A stretch of DNA of 64,000 nucleotides from Streptomyces sp. SLBN-31 (GCF_006715395.1 NZ_VFNC01000001.1:4154001-4218000), one strand, 5' to 3'. Counted from the first letter of the stretch, positions 26,295-34,544 are shown. A program made the numbers and translations. The notes: generated by a model not told the origin, from the letters alone.

Positions 26295-27020
26295 ATGCCT
26301 GACGACGAGGCGCAGCACACCCCTCCAGACTCCCTGTTGCAGGTGATCGACAACCTGGCGCGGTTCCATCGGGAGCATGAGAAGTACTACTCCCAGGCAC
26401 CATTGCGGCAGGCGGGAGAGCTCCAGGCTCGATCTCGGGCTCTGAAGTCGCTGGCCGACCGGTGGAGCGACGTCGAAGCCGGTGAGCAGACGTCGGCGAT
26501 TGCGTTCGCGGGCACGGAGGACCTGAATGCTCCAGGGCTCGTAGCGGAGTCGGGGATCCTCTTCATGGAAGGGGAGGGGGAGCCTGCCGAACTCCGGAGG
26601 CTGAGGAATGAAGTCCACCTGCTTGCCGAGGACACCGCGCAGGGCGGCGCTTGGCTGGCCCAGGCGATGGAACAGGCGTGGGAGATCGCGGGAAGCCTGG
26701 CCGCCTATCCGGCGCTTGCCGACCTGCTGGGGGAGCGGCACCGGATCATCGCCAATGACTGGCAGTCGGCGGGCCTGCAGGTTCTGGTCGCGCGGCTGTT
26801 GCGCCGCGCCCTTGACCTGCTGGCCCGGGTCGACTTCTCTCCGGCGGCGCTTCGGGCCGACCTGCGAGGCGAGCGGAAGGCCCCTGCCTACCTCTATTCG
26901 GCTTCTGAGCTGTTCGACCGTGCGGCCGATCTGATGACGGAGTCGGCGACGCTTGTGCATGAGAACGAGAGGCGCTGGCGCATGTTCCGTGCCCGGGTTC
27001 GCGAATTGCAGTCCGAGTAG
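26295..27020 (+). CDS. Hypothetical helical protein
   Basis: 241-residue protein, rich in Ala, Leu, Glu and Arg, predicted mostly alpha-helical, with no transmembrane segment. Features: LLQVIDNLARFHREHEKYYS near the start, an AWEIAGSLAAYPALADLLGE segment in the middle, and a charged helical end ENERRWRMFRARVRELQSE. Codon use (third-position GC) supports real coding. No domain is recognised. It stands alone between the sortase operon and transposon debris, and a role cannot be assigned. Confidence 0.6.
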   Translation: MPDDEAQHTPPDSLLQVIDNLARFHREHEKYYSQAPLRQAGELQARSRALKSLADRWSDVEAGEQTSAIAFAGTEDLNAPGLVAESGILFMEGEGEPAELRRLRNEVHLLAEDTAQGGAWLAQAMEQAWEIAGSLAAYPALADLLGERHRIIANDWQSAGLQVLVARLLRRALDLLARVDFSPAALRADLRGERKAPAYLYSASELFDRAADLMTESATLVHENERRWRMFRARVRELQSE

Positions 27021-27065
27021 GGCGACGAACGCGGGAATGGCCCCACCACGCGGGATGATCTTCAT

Positions 27066-27340
27066 GTGACAGGTGTGATCACGTCTTCGGTGCCGTCCTG
27101 GATAGTCCCATTCCCATTCAGCGGGCTGAGCCCGCGCAGCTTCGGCAAGCTGGTGACCGCACTGCGGCGGGAGGCGGTGGACAAGCCTCGGCGCGGCCGG
27201 CCCTGGAGCCCCGGCCTGGAGGACCGGGCGCTGCTGGTGACGGCCTACTGGCGTACGAACCTGACGCTGCGGCAGCTCGCCCCGCTCTTCGGGATTTCGA
27301 AGTCCGCGGCCGGTCGAATCAACGAGCGGGCCGCTGAAAC
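27066..27340 (+). pseudogene. N-terminal fragment of an IS5-type transposase
   Basis: About 90 residues are recognisable: a lead of SVPSWIVPFPFSGLSPRSF, then RRGRPWSPGLEDRALLVTAY and WRTNLTLRQLAPLFGISKSA, the helix-turn-helix part of DDE transposases of the HTH_Tnp_4 kind. Similarity stops near 27340 and no DDE domain follows. The 12-base word CGGGATGATCTT occurs on both sides (27051 and 27413), possibly a trace of the former ends. Confidence 0.6.
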
Positions 27341-27460
27341 AGACCGGTGCTGCTTAAGGACGCCGCGGCCGCGCAGATGGGGGTTTGGCCGAGATACGCG
27401 CCAAAGGGGCAACGGGATGATCTTGAAGCTGGCGTGGGGCGGACTCGTTAGGCCAAGTGA

Positions 27461-27985
27461 GTGGTGGCCGTGACGGGAGGGGCGGGGCGAGGCGACGCGG
27501 GTGTTTTCTCGGATGAGGAGCTGGAGGGGTTGCGTTCCTTCCCAGCGATCGGCAAGGACGAGCTGATCCGCTACGGACGGCCCCAAGCCCCTCAGCGTCC
27601 GCGTGTGGACCTGCGGGGCGTGCGGAGCGGTCCTCGACCGGGACATCAACGCGGCGGTCAACGTCGCCAAGGCCGCCGGACTGGCGGTATCAGCCTGTGG
27701 AGCGCAGATAAGACCGGGACTCGTCCCGGCACCGCGCAGCGAAGCAGGAACCCACTCGGCACCGCAGCCTTCAACGGCGCGGTAGGCGGGAATCTCCCCC
27801 CTTCAGAGGGGAGAGGATGTCAATTCACCCTCACCTCGGCCGACGAGGCGTTCCTGCGGAAGTTCCGCCGATCCCAGAACGTGCTCGGCGCCGCCGTGCA
27901 GCTGTCCGCTCTGCCCTGGCTGGGCTTCGTCCCCGACGACGTGTCCGCCGCGTTGCCTGCGGCAGGCGTCGACCTTGGCGACGTT
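27461..27985 (+). pseudogene. Tn3-family transposase N-terminus, interrupted and truncated
   Basis: Two stretches belong to the N-terminal domain (DUF4158) of Tn3 transposases: FSDEELEGLRSFPAIGKDEL then IRY before 27575, and FTLTSADEAFLRKFRRSQNV then LGAAVQLSALPWLGFVPDD after 27823. Removing 27575-27823 joins them exactly in frame as ELIRY-FTLT. The remaining ~850 residues of the transposase are missing. The fragment ends against the 3' end of the ferredoxin reductase gene. Confidence 0.75.
27575..27823 (+). mobile_element. Short TnpB-derived (IS605-type) insertion with right-end hairpin
   Basis: 249-base insert inside the Tn3 transposase remnant. It keeps only the last part of a TnpB (VWTCGACGAVLDRDINAAVN, the second zinc-ribbon half and third RuvC Asp) plus the right-end hairpin CTCCCC/GGGGAG and GAGGATGTCAA. 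No target duplication is seen, as expected for Y1 (TnpA) transposition. It could move only with help in trans. It still has the region from which a reRNA would be made. Confidence 0.7.
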
Positions 27986-28004
27986 CACGCCGAACGTGTA
28001 CGGA

Positions 28005-29219
28005 TTACTCGATACCGGCCGCCAGTTCAGCGGCCAGGCGGCGTTGGTGGCCTGCGATCCGGCTGATCCGGTTGGCGGTCAATACCCCGACCATGTTCCC
28101 CTGGCGGTAGTAAACGACCTCAAGGCGCCGAGCGATGGAGTCGCTCTCAACAACCTCCGCCTCGTCACCCAGGGCCGGAATGCCTACGGAGCGGAACCTC
28201 ACGCCGTATTGGTCGGACCAGAACGACGGCACGGGCAGATAGGGACTCAGCTCGCCTTCCTTTGCCAGGAGTGTTGCTGCTGCAGCCTCCGCCTGCTCGA
28301 TGGCGTTGCTCCAGTGCCCAAGGGAGACGGCGCTGTCGCCAGCCCAGGGATGAGGCCATCTGGCCACGTCCCCGGCCGCCACTACGGCAGGCGCGGGGCT
28401 GCCGTCGGACAGCAAGGCGCGGCAGTAGGTGTCGCAGACGACCCCGCGGTCGAGTAGCAGGCCTGAGTCAGCGAGCCAGTCTGTGTTGGGGACTGCGCCG
28501 AGCGCGACGACAGCGACAGTTGCGTCGAGGTCGGTTCCGTCGGAGAGTGTCGCCCCGGTGAGCTGGTCCAGACCGGCGAATGAGCTGACCGAGGTGCCGG
28601 TCTTGAGGTCGACCCCGGCGGCTCTGTGGATCTCGGCCAGGAACCGGCCGGCCTCTTCCCCCATCGCACGCCGCAGGGGCTGGGACTCGGCCTCGACCAA
28701 AGTGACGTGGGCCCCTAGTTCCCGTGCGGTCGCGGCCACCTCGCTGCCGATGAAGCCGCCGACGACGACCAGCAGCCTTGCCTCGGTGCCGAGTTCGGAG
28801 CGCAAAGCGAGCGCATCGTCCCGGCCGCGCAAAGTGTGCACGCCGCGTGGAGAGCGGTCTGGCCACGGGCGCGCCGCGGCGCCGGTGGCGATCACTAGGC
28901 CGGCAAAGGGCAATCGTGTGGAGTCAGCGAGTTCGATGGTCCGGGCGTCCAGGTCCAGGCGCACTGCCGGTACTCCCAGGCGCAGCGTGATACCGAGGTC
29001 CGGGTCGAGTGGGAAGCTGAGCGCCTCGGGGGCGGAAGTTCCTGCGAGGAGCGCCTTGGAGAGCGGCGGGCGGTCGTATGGGGCGTAGGGCTCGTCGCCG
29101 ACCAAGGTGAGCTGCCCTCGGTACCCCTGGGCGCGCAGTGCCTCGCTGGCCCGCAGGCCGGCCAGCGAGGCGCCCACCACGATGATGCCGAGAGAAGGCT
29201 GACGGCTCGTCGTCATCAT
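28005..29219 (-). CDS. FAD-dependent ferredoxin reductase
   Basis: 404-residue NAD(P)H:ferredoxin reductase of the rubredoxin/putidaredoxin reductase type. The FAD-binding Rossmann motif is IIVVGASLAGLRASEALR, a second nucleotide motif is VVGGFIGSEVAATARELG, and the FAD C-terminal motif reads VVAAGDVARW. The start overlaps the ferredoxin stop (ATGA; two adjacent ATGs at 29219 and 29216). With the 3Fe-4S ferredoxin it forms an electron-supply pair of the type that serves cytochromes P450 or other oxygenases. No P450 is adjacent; the neighbours are PNPOx-like and VOC proteins. Confidence 0.9.
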   Translation of the reverse strand: MMTTSRQPSLGIIVVGASLAGLRASEALRAQGYRGQLTLVGDEPYAPYDRPPLSKALLAGTSAPEALSFPLDPDLGITLRLGVPAVRLDLDARTIELADSTRLPFAGLVIATGAAARPWPDRSPRGVHTLRGRDDALALRSELGTEARLLVVVGGFIGSEVAATARELGAHVTLVEAESQPLRRAMGEEAGRFLAEIHRAAGVDLKTGTSVSSFAGLDQLTGATLSDGTDLDATVAVVALGAVPNTDWLADSGLLLDRGVVCDTYCRALLSDGSPAPAVVAAGDVARWPHPWAGDSAVSLGHWSNAIEQAEAAAATLLAKEGELSPYLPVPSFWSDQYGVRFRSVGIPALGDEAEVVESDSIARRLEVVYYRQGNMVGVLTANRISRIAGHQRRLAAELAAGIE

Positions 29220-29410
29220 CAGCGGTCGGCCATGCGGATCGCCCGCACCGGGCATGCCGCAATTGCTCTGGCGACTGCTTCGTGCTGGGTGTCGTCCGGA
29301 GCCGCGTCGTAGACCACGTAGTCGTTCTCATCGAATGAGAACACCTCGGGCGCGGCGAAGACGCACTGTCCGTGACTGTCGCACAGGTCCATGTCGATCT
29401 CGATTTTCAC
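29219..29410 (-). CDS. 3Fe-4S ferredoxin
   Basis: 63-residue ferredoxin with three cluster Cys residues: LCDSHGQC near residues 9-16 and ACPVRAI near residue 53. The usual second Cys of a 4Fe-4S motif is replaced (CDSHGQC), which marks the P450-type 3Fe-4S class such as SoyB. It is acidic, as expected for docking to a reductase. It lies between the PNPOx-like gene and its reductase and is translationally coupled to the latter. Confidence 0.9.
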   Translation of the reverse strand: MKIEIDMDLCDSHGQCVFAAPEVFSFDENDYVVYDAAPDDTQHEAVARAIAACPVRAIRMADR

Positions 29411-29450
29411 AGCAGCCTTCCTTTCGGGGCGGACAGGGTCGAATGAGGGC

Positions 29451-30380
29451 TCAAAGCGCCGGGTTGAAGCGGGAGTACTCCGGCGCGCTCCAGCGCAGCG
29501 GGCTGGCTCCGGAAACCTCGACGACCTCGGTGATGTCGAACTCCACCAGGCGCTGCGCGCCGGGAACCTGCGCTGCGTGCTCCGGATTCCAGTCGGTCGA
29601 GGCAGTGCCGGTGAGGTGGAGGAAGGACCCGGAATCCCAGTCCGGGATCAACAGCCCGGCCTTGGGGTTGACCAGCAGGTTGCCTAGTGTCATGAACATG
29701 GCATTTCCGACGTATTCCGGCCACCGCAGCTTGGTGGGGGAGAGGACCTCAACGAAACCGGGGTTGCCGCCCCTGTGCGAGGCGTCGGCGTTGCCGCGCT
29801 CGTCGGCGGTTGCCACGAAGAAGGTGTCGGCCGTGGTGATCCGCAGTTGCTGGGCTGCGGTGAGGGCAGGTTGCCTGCTCGCCGAGGTCTCCCCTGTGGG
29901 TCCGGCCCCCGTCGCGGGGACCGTGAGCTTGCGCTTCTGCAGGTACTTGGGGCAGTTCGCCAAGACTTGGTCGAGGTTGACCCGCAGGCCGCCGCCCTCG
30001 GGGCTCGCGGTGCCGTTCATCCGCATCCGGCGGCGTGTGGCCGGCTCGATCGCGATCATTCCCACATGGGCCTGGTCTGAGAGCAGTTCGGCCAGCGGAT
30101 CGTGTGGTCCGGGCAGAGCCTCAACGGCGAGAGTGTGCTCGTCTGCCGCGCGCATGAACCCAGCGGGTCCAGTGAGCAAGGACGACCAGACCTGACCGTG
30201 GCGGTCGGTGCCACCGATCACCACCATGGGCTGGGCGGCGAGGAACTCGGCCGCAATGAGCGGGATCGTGTCTTTGATGGCCTGGCCGGACGAGGAGGCT
30301 GCGGACTCAAGGCCGGCCCGACGTTGTACCTCGACCTCACCAGGGTGGTAGATCGTCACTCTCGCCCTTCCCTTACCCAT
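29451..30380 (-). CDS. PNPOx-like flavin-binding-fold protein
   Basis: 309-residue protein of the pyridoxamine-5'-phosphate-oxidase-like split-barrel superfamily. Two barrel units can be made out: FLAAQPMVVIGGTDRHGQVW near residue 48, and TADTFFVATADERGNADASH near residue 182, followed by GNAMFMTLGNLLVNPKAGLL. The linker ANCPKYLQKRKL is shared with the broken copy upstream. Members bind FMN, F420 or haem; the cofactor is not obvious here. It lies 40 bases upstream of the ferredoxin gene, so a redox role fed by ferredoxin and its reductase is plausible but unproven. Confidence 0.8.
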   Translation of the reverse strand: MGKGRARVTIYHPGEVEVQRRAGLESAASSSGQAIKDTIPLIAAEFLAAQPMVVIGGTDRHGQVWSSLLTGPAGFMRAADEHTLAVEALPGPHDPLAELLSDQAHVGMIAIEPATRRRMRMNGTASPEGGGLRVNLDQVLANCPKYLQKRKLTVPATGAGPTGETSASRQPALTAAQQLRITTADTFFVATADERGNADASHRGGNPGFVEVLSPTKLRWPEYVGNAMFMTLGNLLVNPKAGLLIPDWDSGSFLHLTGTASTDWNPEHAAQVPGAQRLVEFDITEVVEVSGASPLRWSAPEYSRFNPAL

Positions 30381-30440
30381 GTGTTGGTGGGGCAGGGCGC
30401 CGGACGGGCACCCCGACAGTGATCGGCTCGGAGAGCCGAC

Positions 30441-30995
30441 TTAGAAGAAGCCGCAGGTGGGGGCAGTTCCGCTGGGGGCGGGGGCGACGTCGGCACCGGT
30501 CGGGGTGAAAATCTCCAGCCGGATGCCGTCCGGGTCGAAGAAGAAGATCCCGCCGGAGGCGGCACCCTCGCGGCGCTGGATGTACTTCATGCAGTTGGGG
30601 TAAGCCCGCTCGACGCTCATGACCACTCCGCAGGCGTCATGGCGGAGGTGCCGTTGATGCGAGCCCGGTTGCGACGGCCGAGGTCGACGGCCAGCAGGCC
30701 GGCCGGCCGGCCTGCCAGGTTCCGCAAGGGATCGCTGGTCACAGGGAGCGCGTCGATCCGTACGGTCGTCTCGTCAGCGGCACGCACGAAGCCGGGTGCG
30801 CCGACTACGAGCGACGCCCATACGCGGCCTGCGGTGTCTGTGGCGCCCACGATGATCCAGCGCTGCCTGGCAAGGAATCTCACCAACGGTGCAGGCAGGC
30901 TGGTGCGGAACGTACGGGGCCATGGCCGCAGCCTGCTCGACCGTGCCCGCCCGTGCCTGTACCGCCAGTTCACCCTCGTCGTAGTGCTGTGGCAT
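30441..30995 (-). pseudogene. Chimeric pseudogene: PNPOx N-terminal half joined to a VOC C-terminus
   Basis: Reading from 30995 downward, the start MPQHYDEGELAVQARAG matches the beginning of the intact PNPOx gene. After a frameshift near 30895 come VRFLARQRWIIVGATDTAG and RNRARINGTSA, and after a second near 30620 comes YPNCMKYIQRRE. All are counterparts of the intact gene. The sequence then switches to GGIFFFDPDGIRLEIFTPTG ... TCGFF, the C-terminus of the neighbouring VOC gene. It is best explained as the junction of a deleted tandem duplication of a VOC-PNPOx pair. Its ATG overlaps the intact VOC stop. Confidence 0.75.
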
Positions 30996-31471
30996 CAGAA
31001 GAAACCACAGCTGGGTGCGCCGTCCTCAAGGGTGGGGAGGTGCTCGAGTCCGGAGGCGGTGCAGATCTCGATGCGGATGCCGTCTGGATCGGTGAAGAAG
31101 ATGCCGCCAGATGCCAGGCCGGGCATGTGGGCCAGAATCCTGTCGTAGATCAGGGGCGTGCCGAGTTCCTGCAGACGGGCTACAGCAGCTTGGACGTCGT
31201 CCAGCGTGGGCACGTTGAACGACAGATGGTGCAGTCCGGACCGATCGGCGGCGAAGCCGTCACGACTCTGCTGCCACAGCGTGAGTACGAGTTGATCGCC
31301 ACGGCCGAGGAAGGCGTAGCGGCGGTCGCCCTCGGTGCTCTCGCCGAGCAGGTCGAAGCCGAAGACCCGCTGGTAGAAATGGATCGAACGGGTCACGTCG
31401 GTGACGTTGAGCCCGACATGGCCGGTGGCGGCTGCGGTCACCGGACCCGGCGAGGGCTGGGTCGTGGTCAT
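30995..31471 (-). CDS. VOC-family (glyoxalase/dioxygenase-fold) protein
   Basis: 158-residue vicinal-oxygen-chelate protein. The first module starts GHVGLNVTDVTRSIHFYQRV, with the metal-ligand His. The second module has LHHLSFNVPTLDDVQAAVARL, and FTDPDGIRIEICTASG ends with the usual Glu ligand. The metal-binding pattern looks complete, so it may be a lyase, isomerase or dioxygenase. ATG with AGGAGA upstream. It is first in the minus-strand cluster VOC, broken PNPOx/VOC chimera, PNPOx, ferredoxin, ferredoxin reductase. Confidence 0.85.
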   Translation of the reverse strand: MTTTQPSPGPVTAAATGHVGLNVTDVTRSIHFYQRVFGFDLLGESTEGDRRYAFLGRGDQLVLTLWQQSRDGFAADRSGLHHLSFNVPTLDDVQAAVARLQELGTPLIYDRILAHMPGLASGGIFFTDPDGIRIEICTASGLEHLPTLEDGAPSCGFF

Positions 31472-32003
31472 GGTTCTCCTTGGCAGAGGGATCCTGGACG
31501 GGATCGGGTCGGGCGACCCCGAGGTGGGGTGAGCCGGCACGCACCGGCCCTGCCCCGTCATTCGTCTCAGCGACCGAGGGCCGGACGGCCGAGCGGAAGG
31601 CCGCGCCCGAAAGTGGCGGGTGGGTGATGGACCGCGGCGGTGCGGCGGCCACCGTGTCGTGGATTACTTTCATGCCGCATGGTTGGCGGAAAGTTGGCGC
31701 CCGCCACGCACGCCCAGCGGCATGCGCCGCCGGGCTATGCGGCCACGATGCCCTCCGCGCGGGTCGCCGATCCGGCTGCTGATCCCCGGATGCGCGGAGT
31801 GCTGCTGGACGGATACATGTCCACGACCGGGGCAACGTCGCTTGGTGACCTCCCGGCGGAGGTAGCTCGCCGCCGCGCAGTCCGGCGCTCGTCGAGCGGT
31901 TGCAATCCGGCCAAGTGCCCGGTGGCGGAAGCGTGTCCGACGCAGAGATCCGCAGGCTGGTGGCGGCGGCGCTGCGATGACCCGCCGCGAGGCGGGAAAC
32001 GAT
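31472..32003. other. Gene-free or decayed stretch
   Basis: No gene with a recognisable family. A plus-strand piece around 31890-31978 (LVERLQSGQVPGGGSVSDAE, ending in TGA) looks like the end of a real protein, but no start or domain can be found. The promoter of the VOC gene should lie near 31480-31560. Confidence 0.4.
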
Positions 32004-32681
32004 CTACGACAGCGCGGGAACCAACCTCCGCTCAGAAGTGGATCGGCCAAGGCCACGGTGTTTCGCCGGTGCCCCAGGAAGCCGGCCTAAGCCGTCCGGG
32101 GGAGCAACTGGCTTCGCACCAGTGGCCGTTACTCCGGGAGTACGGTGTCGTTGGACAACCGCGTCCCCGTGTAGCCGGGGCCGGGCATGCCATGGCTGAC
32201 CCCTCGGGCCCCGTGCTGATCCCGAACCGGTCAGCCCGCCCACGGGGCGTACATCAAGCGCTTGCCAGTCGACCGGCCAGGGCAGATCGACGGCGGAAAG
32301 GAGGGGGCTGGTCTCGGGGGTGCCGACGAGGGTTCGCCGGACGGCGATGTCCACCTTGACGCCGTCAACACGGCTAGGGCCGAGGTAGACCTGAAAGTAC
32401 TGGGAGCCGCCGCGGTCGGGGTCCGCTGCGGCCGTATATTTGCCGGAGGCGAAACGGAGGAAGTCGCCGAGATCGTGGGCCGCGGCTTCCAGGATCCGAG
32501 GGCGCGCCTCGTTCGGGGTCAATCCGGGCTGCGCGGTCTGCAGATCGATGTCGCCGCTGAGGCGGGCCGCACCGCGGTAGCGGACCAGGAGAGCCTGGCC
32601 GCCCTTGATGAGCCATCCGTCGGGGTCCAGGGTGAAGACCCGGGCTGCGAGCCGGTTGAAGTAGAAGATCCAGTGCCGCAT
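32004..32681 (-). pseudogene. AbiEii-type nucleotidyltransferase toxin, truncated
   Basis: The first ~150 residues match the AbiEii/AbiGii nucleotidyltransferase family: DPDGWLIKGGQALLVRYRGA followed by ARLSGDIDL, the GG-x(n)-DxD-type site, and later VDGVKVDIAVRRTLVG. From about 32225 the sequence turns into Arg/Gly-rich low-complexity frame without family character, so the C-terminal half is lost. In AbiE systems this toxin pairs with an AbiEi antitoxin encoded upstream; none is present here. It is probably a dead remnant of a type IV toxin-antitoxin/phage-defence pair. Confidence 0.65.
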
Positions 32682-32766
32682 CAGGCAACGTTTGCCCCGT
32701 CCACGAGGGCGCGTAGGCGCCGGTCATCGGCGTGATGGTTTCGCCAGATGATGTAGCGGCGGATCA
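32681..32766 (-). pseudogene. Last 28 residues of an IS630-like transposase
   Basis: The tail MIRRYIIWRNHHADDRRLRA followed by LVDGANVA resembles the C-terminus of streptomycete IS630 transposases. Nothing upstream in this frame continues the similarity. Its stop overlaps the AbiEii start (ATGA), which is probably coincidental to the rearrangement. The family call rests on memory of such tails, so it is tentative. Confidence 0.4.
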
Positions 32767-33253
32767 TGCTGCCCTGTTCCTTGTGGCTGTGTGGGCGGTG
32801 GCGCTGGACTCGGCCGGCAGCGCCATGGGGATGCGGTGGGCGCGGGCCAGCGCGGCCAGGGTGCCCAGGCGTAGGAGTGACTCCAGCACCAAGGCGGCGG
32901 CGCCCAGTTGCAGGCCGCCTGCCGGGTGCTGGGACGCTCCCCGTACGCCGCCGTAGTCCACTGCGGCCACCAGAAAGGTAACTGCGGCGAACGGCCCTGC
33001 CCGGTGGCAGCCGATGTTCGAGGGCCTGATGGCGCGTGTGGCGGGTGGTTTCTCCCGGGTGGAGCCGCGAGGCAGGGCACGGGCGTTCGTTCTGGGCCTG
33101 CTCGCGGAGCTGCCGTGCGCTCACAGTCCGCGTGAAGGCGAATGACGGATCGGTGCGGCGGAACCGGTCTGACGGTCAACTCCTCGGTAGGTGTGGATAC
33201 TTGAGGCACATCAGCCACATCCGCCCCCTACATCCCCCCACGAGGAGACCTTG
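32767..33253. other. Decayed stretch without an assignable gene
   Basis: A minus-strand segment at 32764-32970 has a hydrophobic, regular composition (LQLGAAALVLESLLRLGTLA) and may be a fragment of a lost gene, but no family fits. The last ~60 bases before 33254 form the leader of the secreted-protein gene. Confidence 0.35.
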
Positions 33254-33907
33254 ATGAAGGTGTTAAAGCGGAGCCGCGCCCGAGCGGCCCTGCTGGCGCC
33301 TGCCGCCGCCCTGATGCTCTTGGCGTCCGCAGGTACGGCCAGCGCGAACTCCAGCCCCGGCTGGGGTGACGACAAGCCCGACGTACTCTCTGACTGCAAC
33401 CAGGGCAACGCCGACCTGTGCCAGTACCATGAGATCAACGCCTGGACCTCGTACGGCGACTGGCACGAGTCGAGCAACGTGTTCTCGAACTGCTCGGGCA
33501 CCGACAACGCCACGTTCCAGATCGCCAGCGCCTACGCGACGAACACCTCGTACTCGTACCAGCAGTCCACGAGCGTCGAGGTCAGCGCGGGATTCAGCGA
33601 CACGATCGAGCTGGGCATGAAGGCCAGCACGGAGACCTCCGAGACCTGGACCCTCGGGGACACCCGCACCAACACGCAGACCGTCACCAGCACCGTCCGC
33701 CCCGGATACAAGGGCGGTTACTCGTTCCGTCCGCTCGTCCGGCACTCGCAGGGCTGGATCGAGGTGCACTACGGCAAGCGCGTCGACGGCCACTACTACT
33801 GGTACTACCCCGGCCAGGGTTCCGACGGCTTCCGGATCGACACCCCGGTCGCCTGGTCGGACGGCTCCCTCAAGGGCGAGCTGAAGTGGGAGACGTGGAA
33901 GTGCTGA
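33254..33907 (+). CDS. Secreted protein with aerolysin/ETX-MTX2-like beta composition
   Basis: 217 residues. A clear Sec signal peptide (KRSRARAALLAPAAALMLLA, cleavage near TASA-NS, about residue 34) shows export. The middle (residues ~85-150) consists of alternating Ser/Thr strands: NTSYSYQQSTSVEVSAGFSD, then ELGMKASTETSETWTLGD, then TQTVTSTVRPGYKGGYSF. This matches the pattern of the insertion-loop and amphipathic strands of aerolysin-fold pore-forming proteins, with the VxPG turn often seen there. An aromatic C-terminal part (GHYYWYYPGQG) follows. Four Cys residues could form disulfides. The start has GAGGAG seven bases upstream, and a strong terminator follows. The fold is a composition-based inference. 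Confidence 0.75.
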   Translation: MKVLKRSRARAALLAPAAALMLLASAGTASANSSPGWGDDKPDVLSDCNQGNADLCQYHEINAWTSYGDWHESSNVFSNCSGTDNATFQIASAYATNTSYSYQQSTSVEVSAGFSDTIELGMKASTETSETWTLGDTRTNTQTVTSTVRPGYKGGYSFRPLVRHSQGWIEVHYGKRVDGHYYWYYPGQGSDGFRIDTPVAWSDGSLKGELKWETWKC

Positions 33908-33968
33908 CCCGGCCGAGCTGCCCACAGTAGCCCTGAACCTTGCGGCACCACGCCACGCACGGCGTGAG

Positions 33969-33995
33969 AGGAGGGCCGGGCGACCCGGCCCTCCT
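33969..33995 (+). terminator. Perfect 12-bp hairpin terminator
   Basis: AGGAGGGCCGGG and CCCGGCCCTCCT pair perfectly around a CGA loop, about 60 bases after the stop of the secreted-protein gene. It is one of the strongest hairpins in the window. Confidence 0.75.
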
Positions 33996-34036
33996 GCTCG
34001 GTTCCGGCTACTGACCTTGCCGGCGTCATTGTCGTC

Positions 34037-34540
34037 GTGACTCCTCCCCCTCGTAAACGAGGGGCTTCTCGCTATGCCGGTTTGGCGTCGCGACGGACCA
34101 GCCCGGCCCGGAGAACGTTGATGGCCCCCACCGTGTCCGCGTGCGCCGAGTGGCCGCACGAGAGGCAGTGGAACCTTTCCCGAGTGGGCCGGTTCTCCTT
34201 GGCGGTGTGCCCGCATTCGGGACACTGCCGTGAGGTATTGCGGGGGGCCACCGCCATCACTTGCCGTCCGGCTCCTTCCGCCTTGGCGGCCAGGATCGCG
34301 AGGAACCCCCCCCATCCGGCATCGGCGATTGAGCGGTTGAGCCCGGCCTTCGCAGCGGCCCCTCGGGCAGGAAGCTGCCCGGCTGTTCGGGGTCCGGCTT
34401 CGGCGTGGGGGCCTTGCTCATGTTGCGGATCTTGACGTCTTCGTGCGCGATGAAGTCGTGCTCACGCACGAGAGTGAGCGCGGTCTTGTGTGCGTGGTCC
34501 AGGCGCTGCCGGCGAACCTTGCGGTGCAGGCGAGCCACTG
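34037..34540 (-). pseudogene. TnpB remnant with right-end hairpin
   Basis: The C-terminal third of a TnpB on the minus strand. REHDFIAHEDVKIRNM carries the RuvC Glu. After a frameshift at a run of eight C (about 34304) come ILAAKAEGAGRQVMAVAPRN, CPECGH, CLSCGHSAHADTVGAINVLR, the zinc ribbon and final Asp. The hairpin CCCCTCG/CGAGGGG at 34047-34064 followed by GGAGTCA corresponds to the right end of the intact element at 1621-2846. The N-terminal two thirds are missing, cut near 34540 where another transposon begins. Confidence 0.75.
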
Positions 34541-34544
34541 AGCG

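Noticed and set aside
32095..32200. Short GC-rich hairpin-like words (GTCCCCGTGTAGCCGGGG) resembling a type I-E CRISPR repeat
   Set aside because: Only one copy. No regular spacing, no array and no cas genes in the window.
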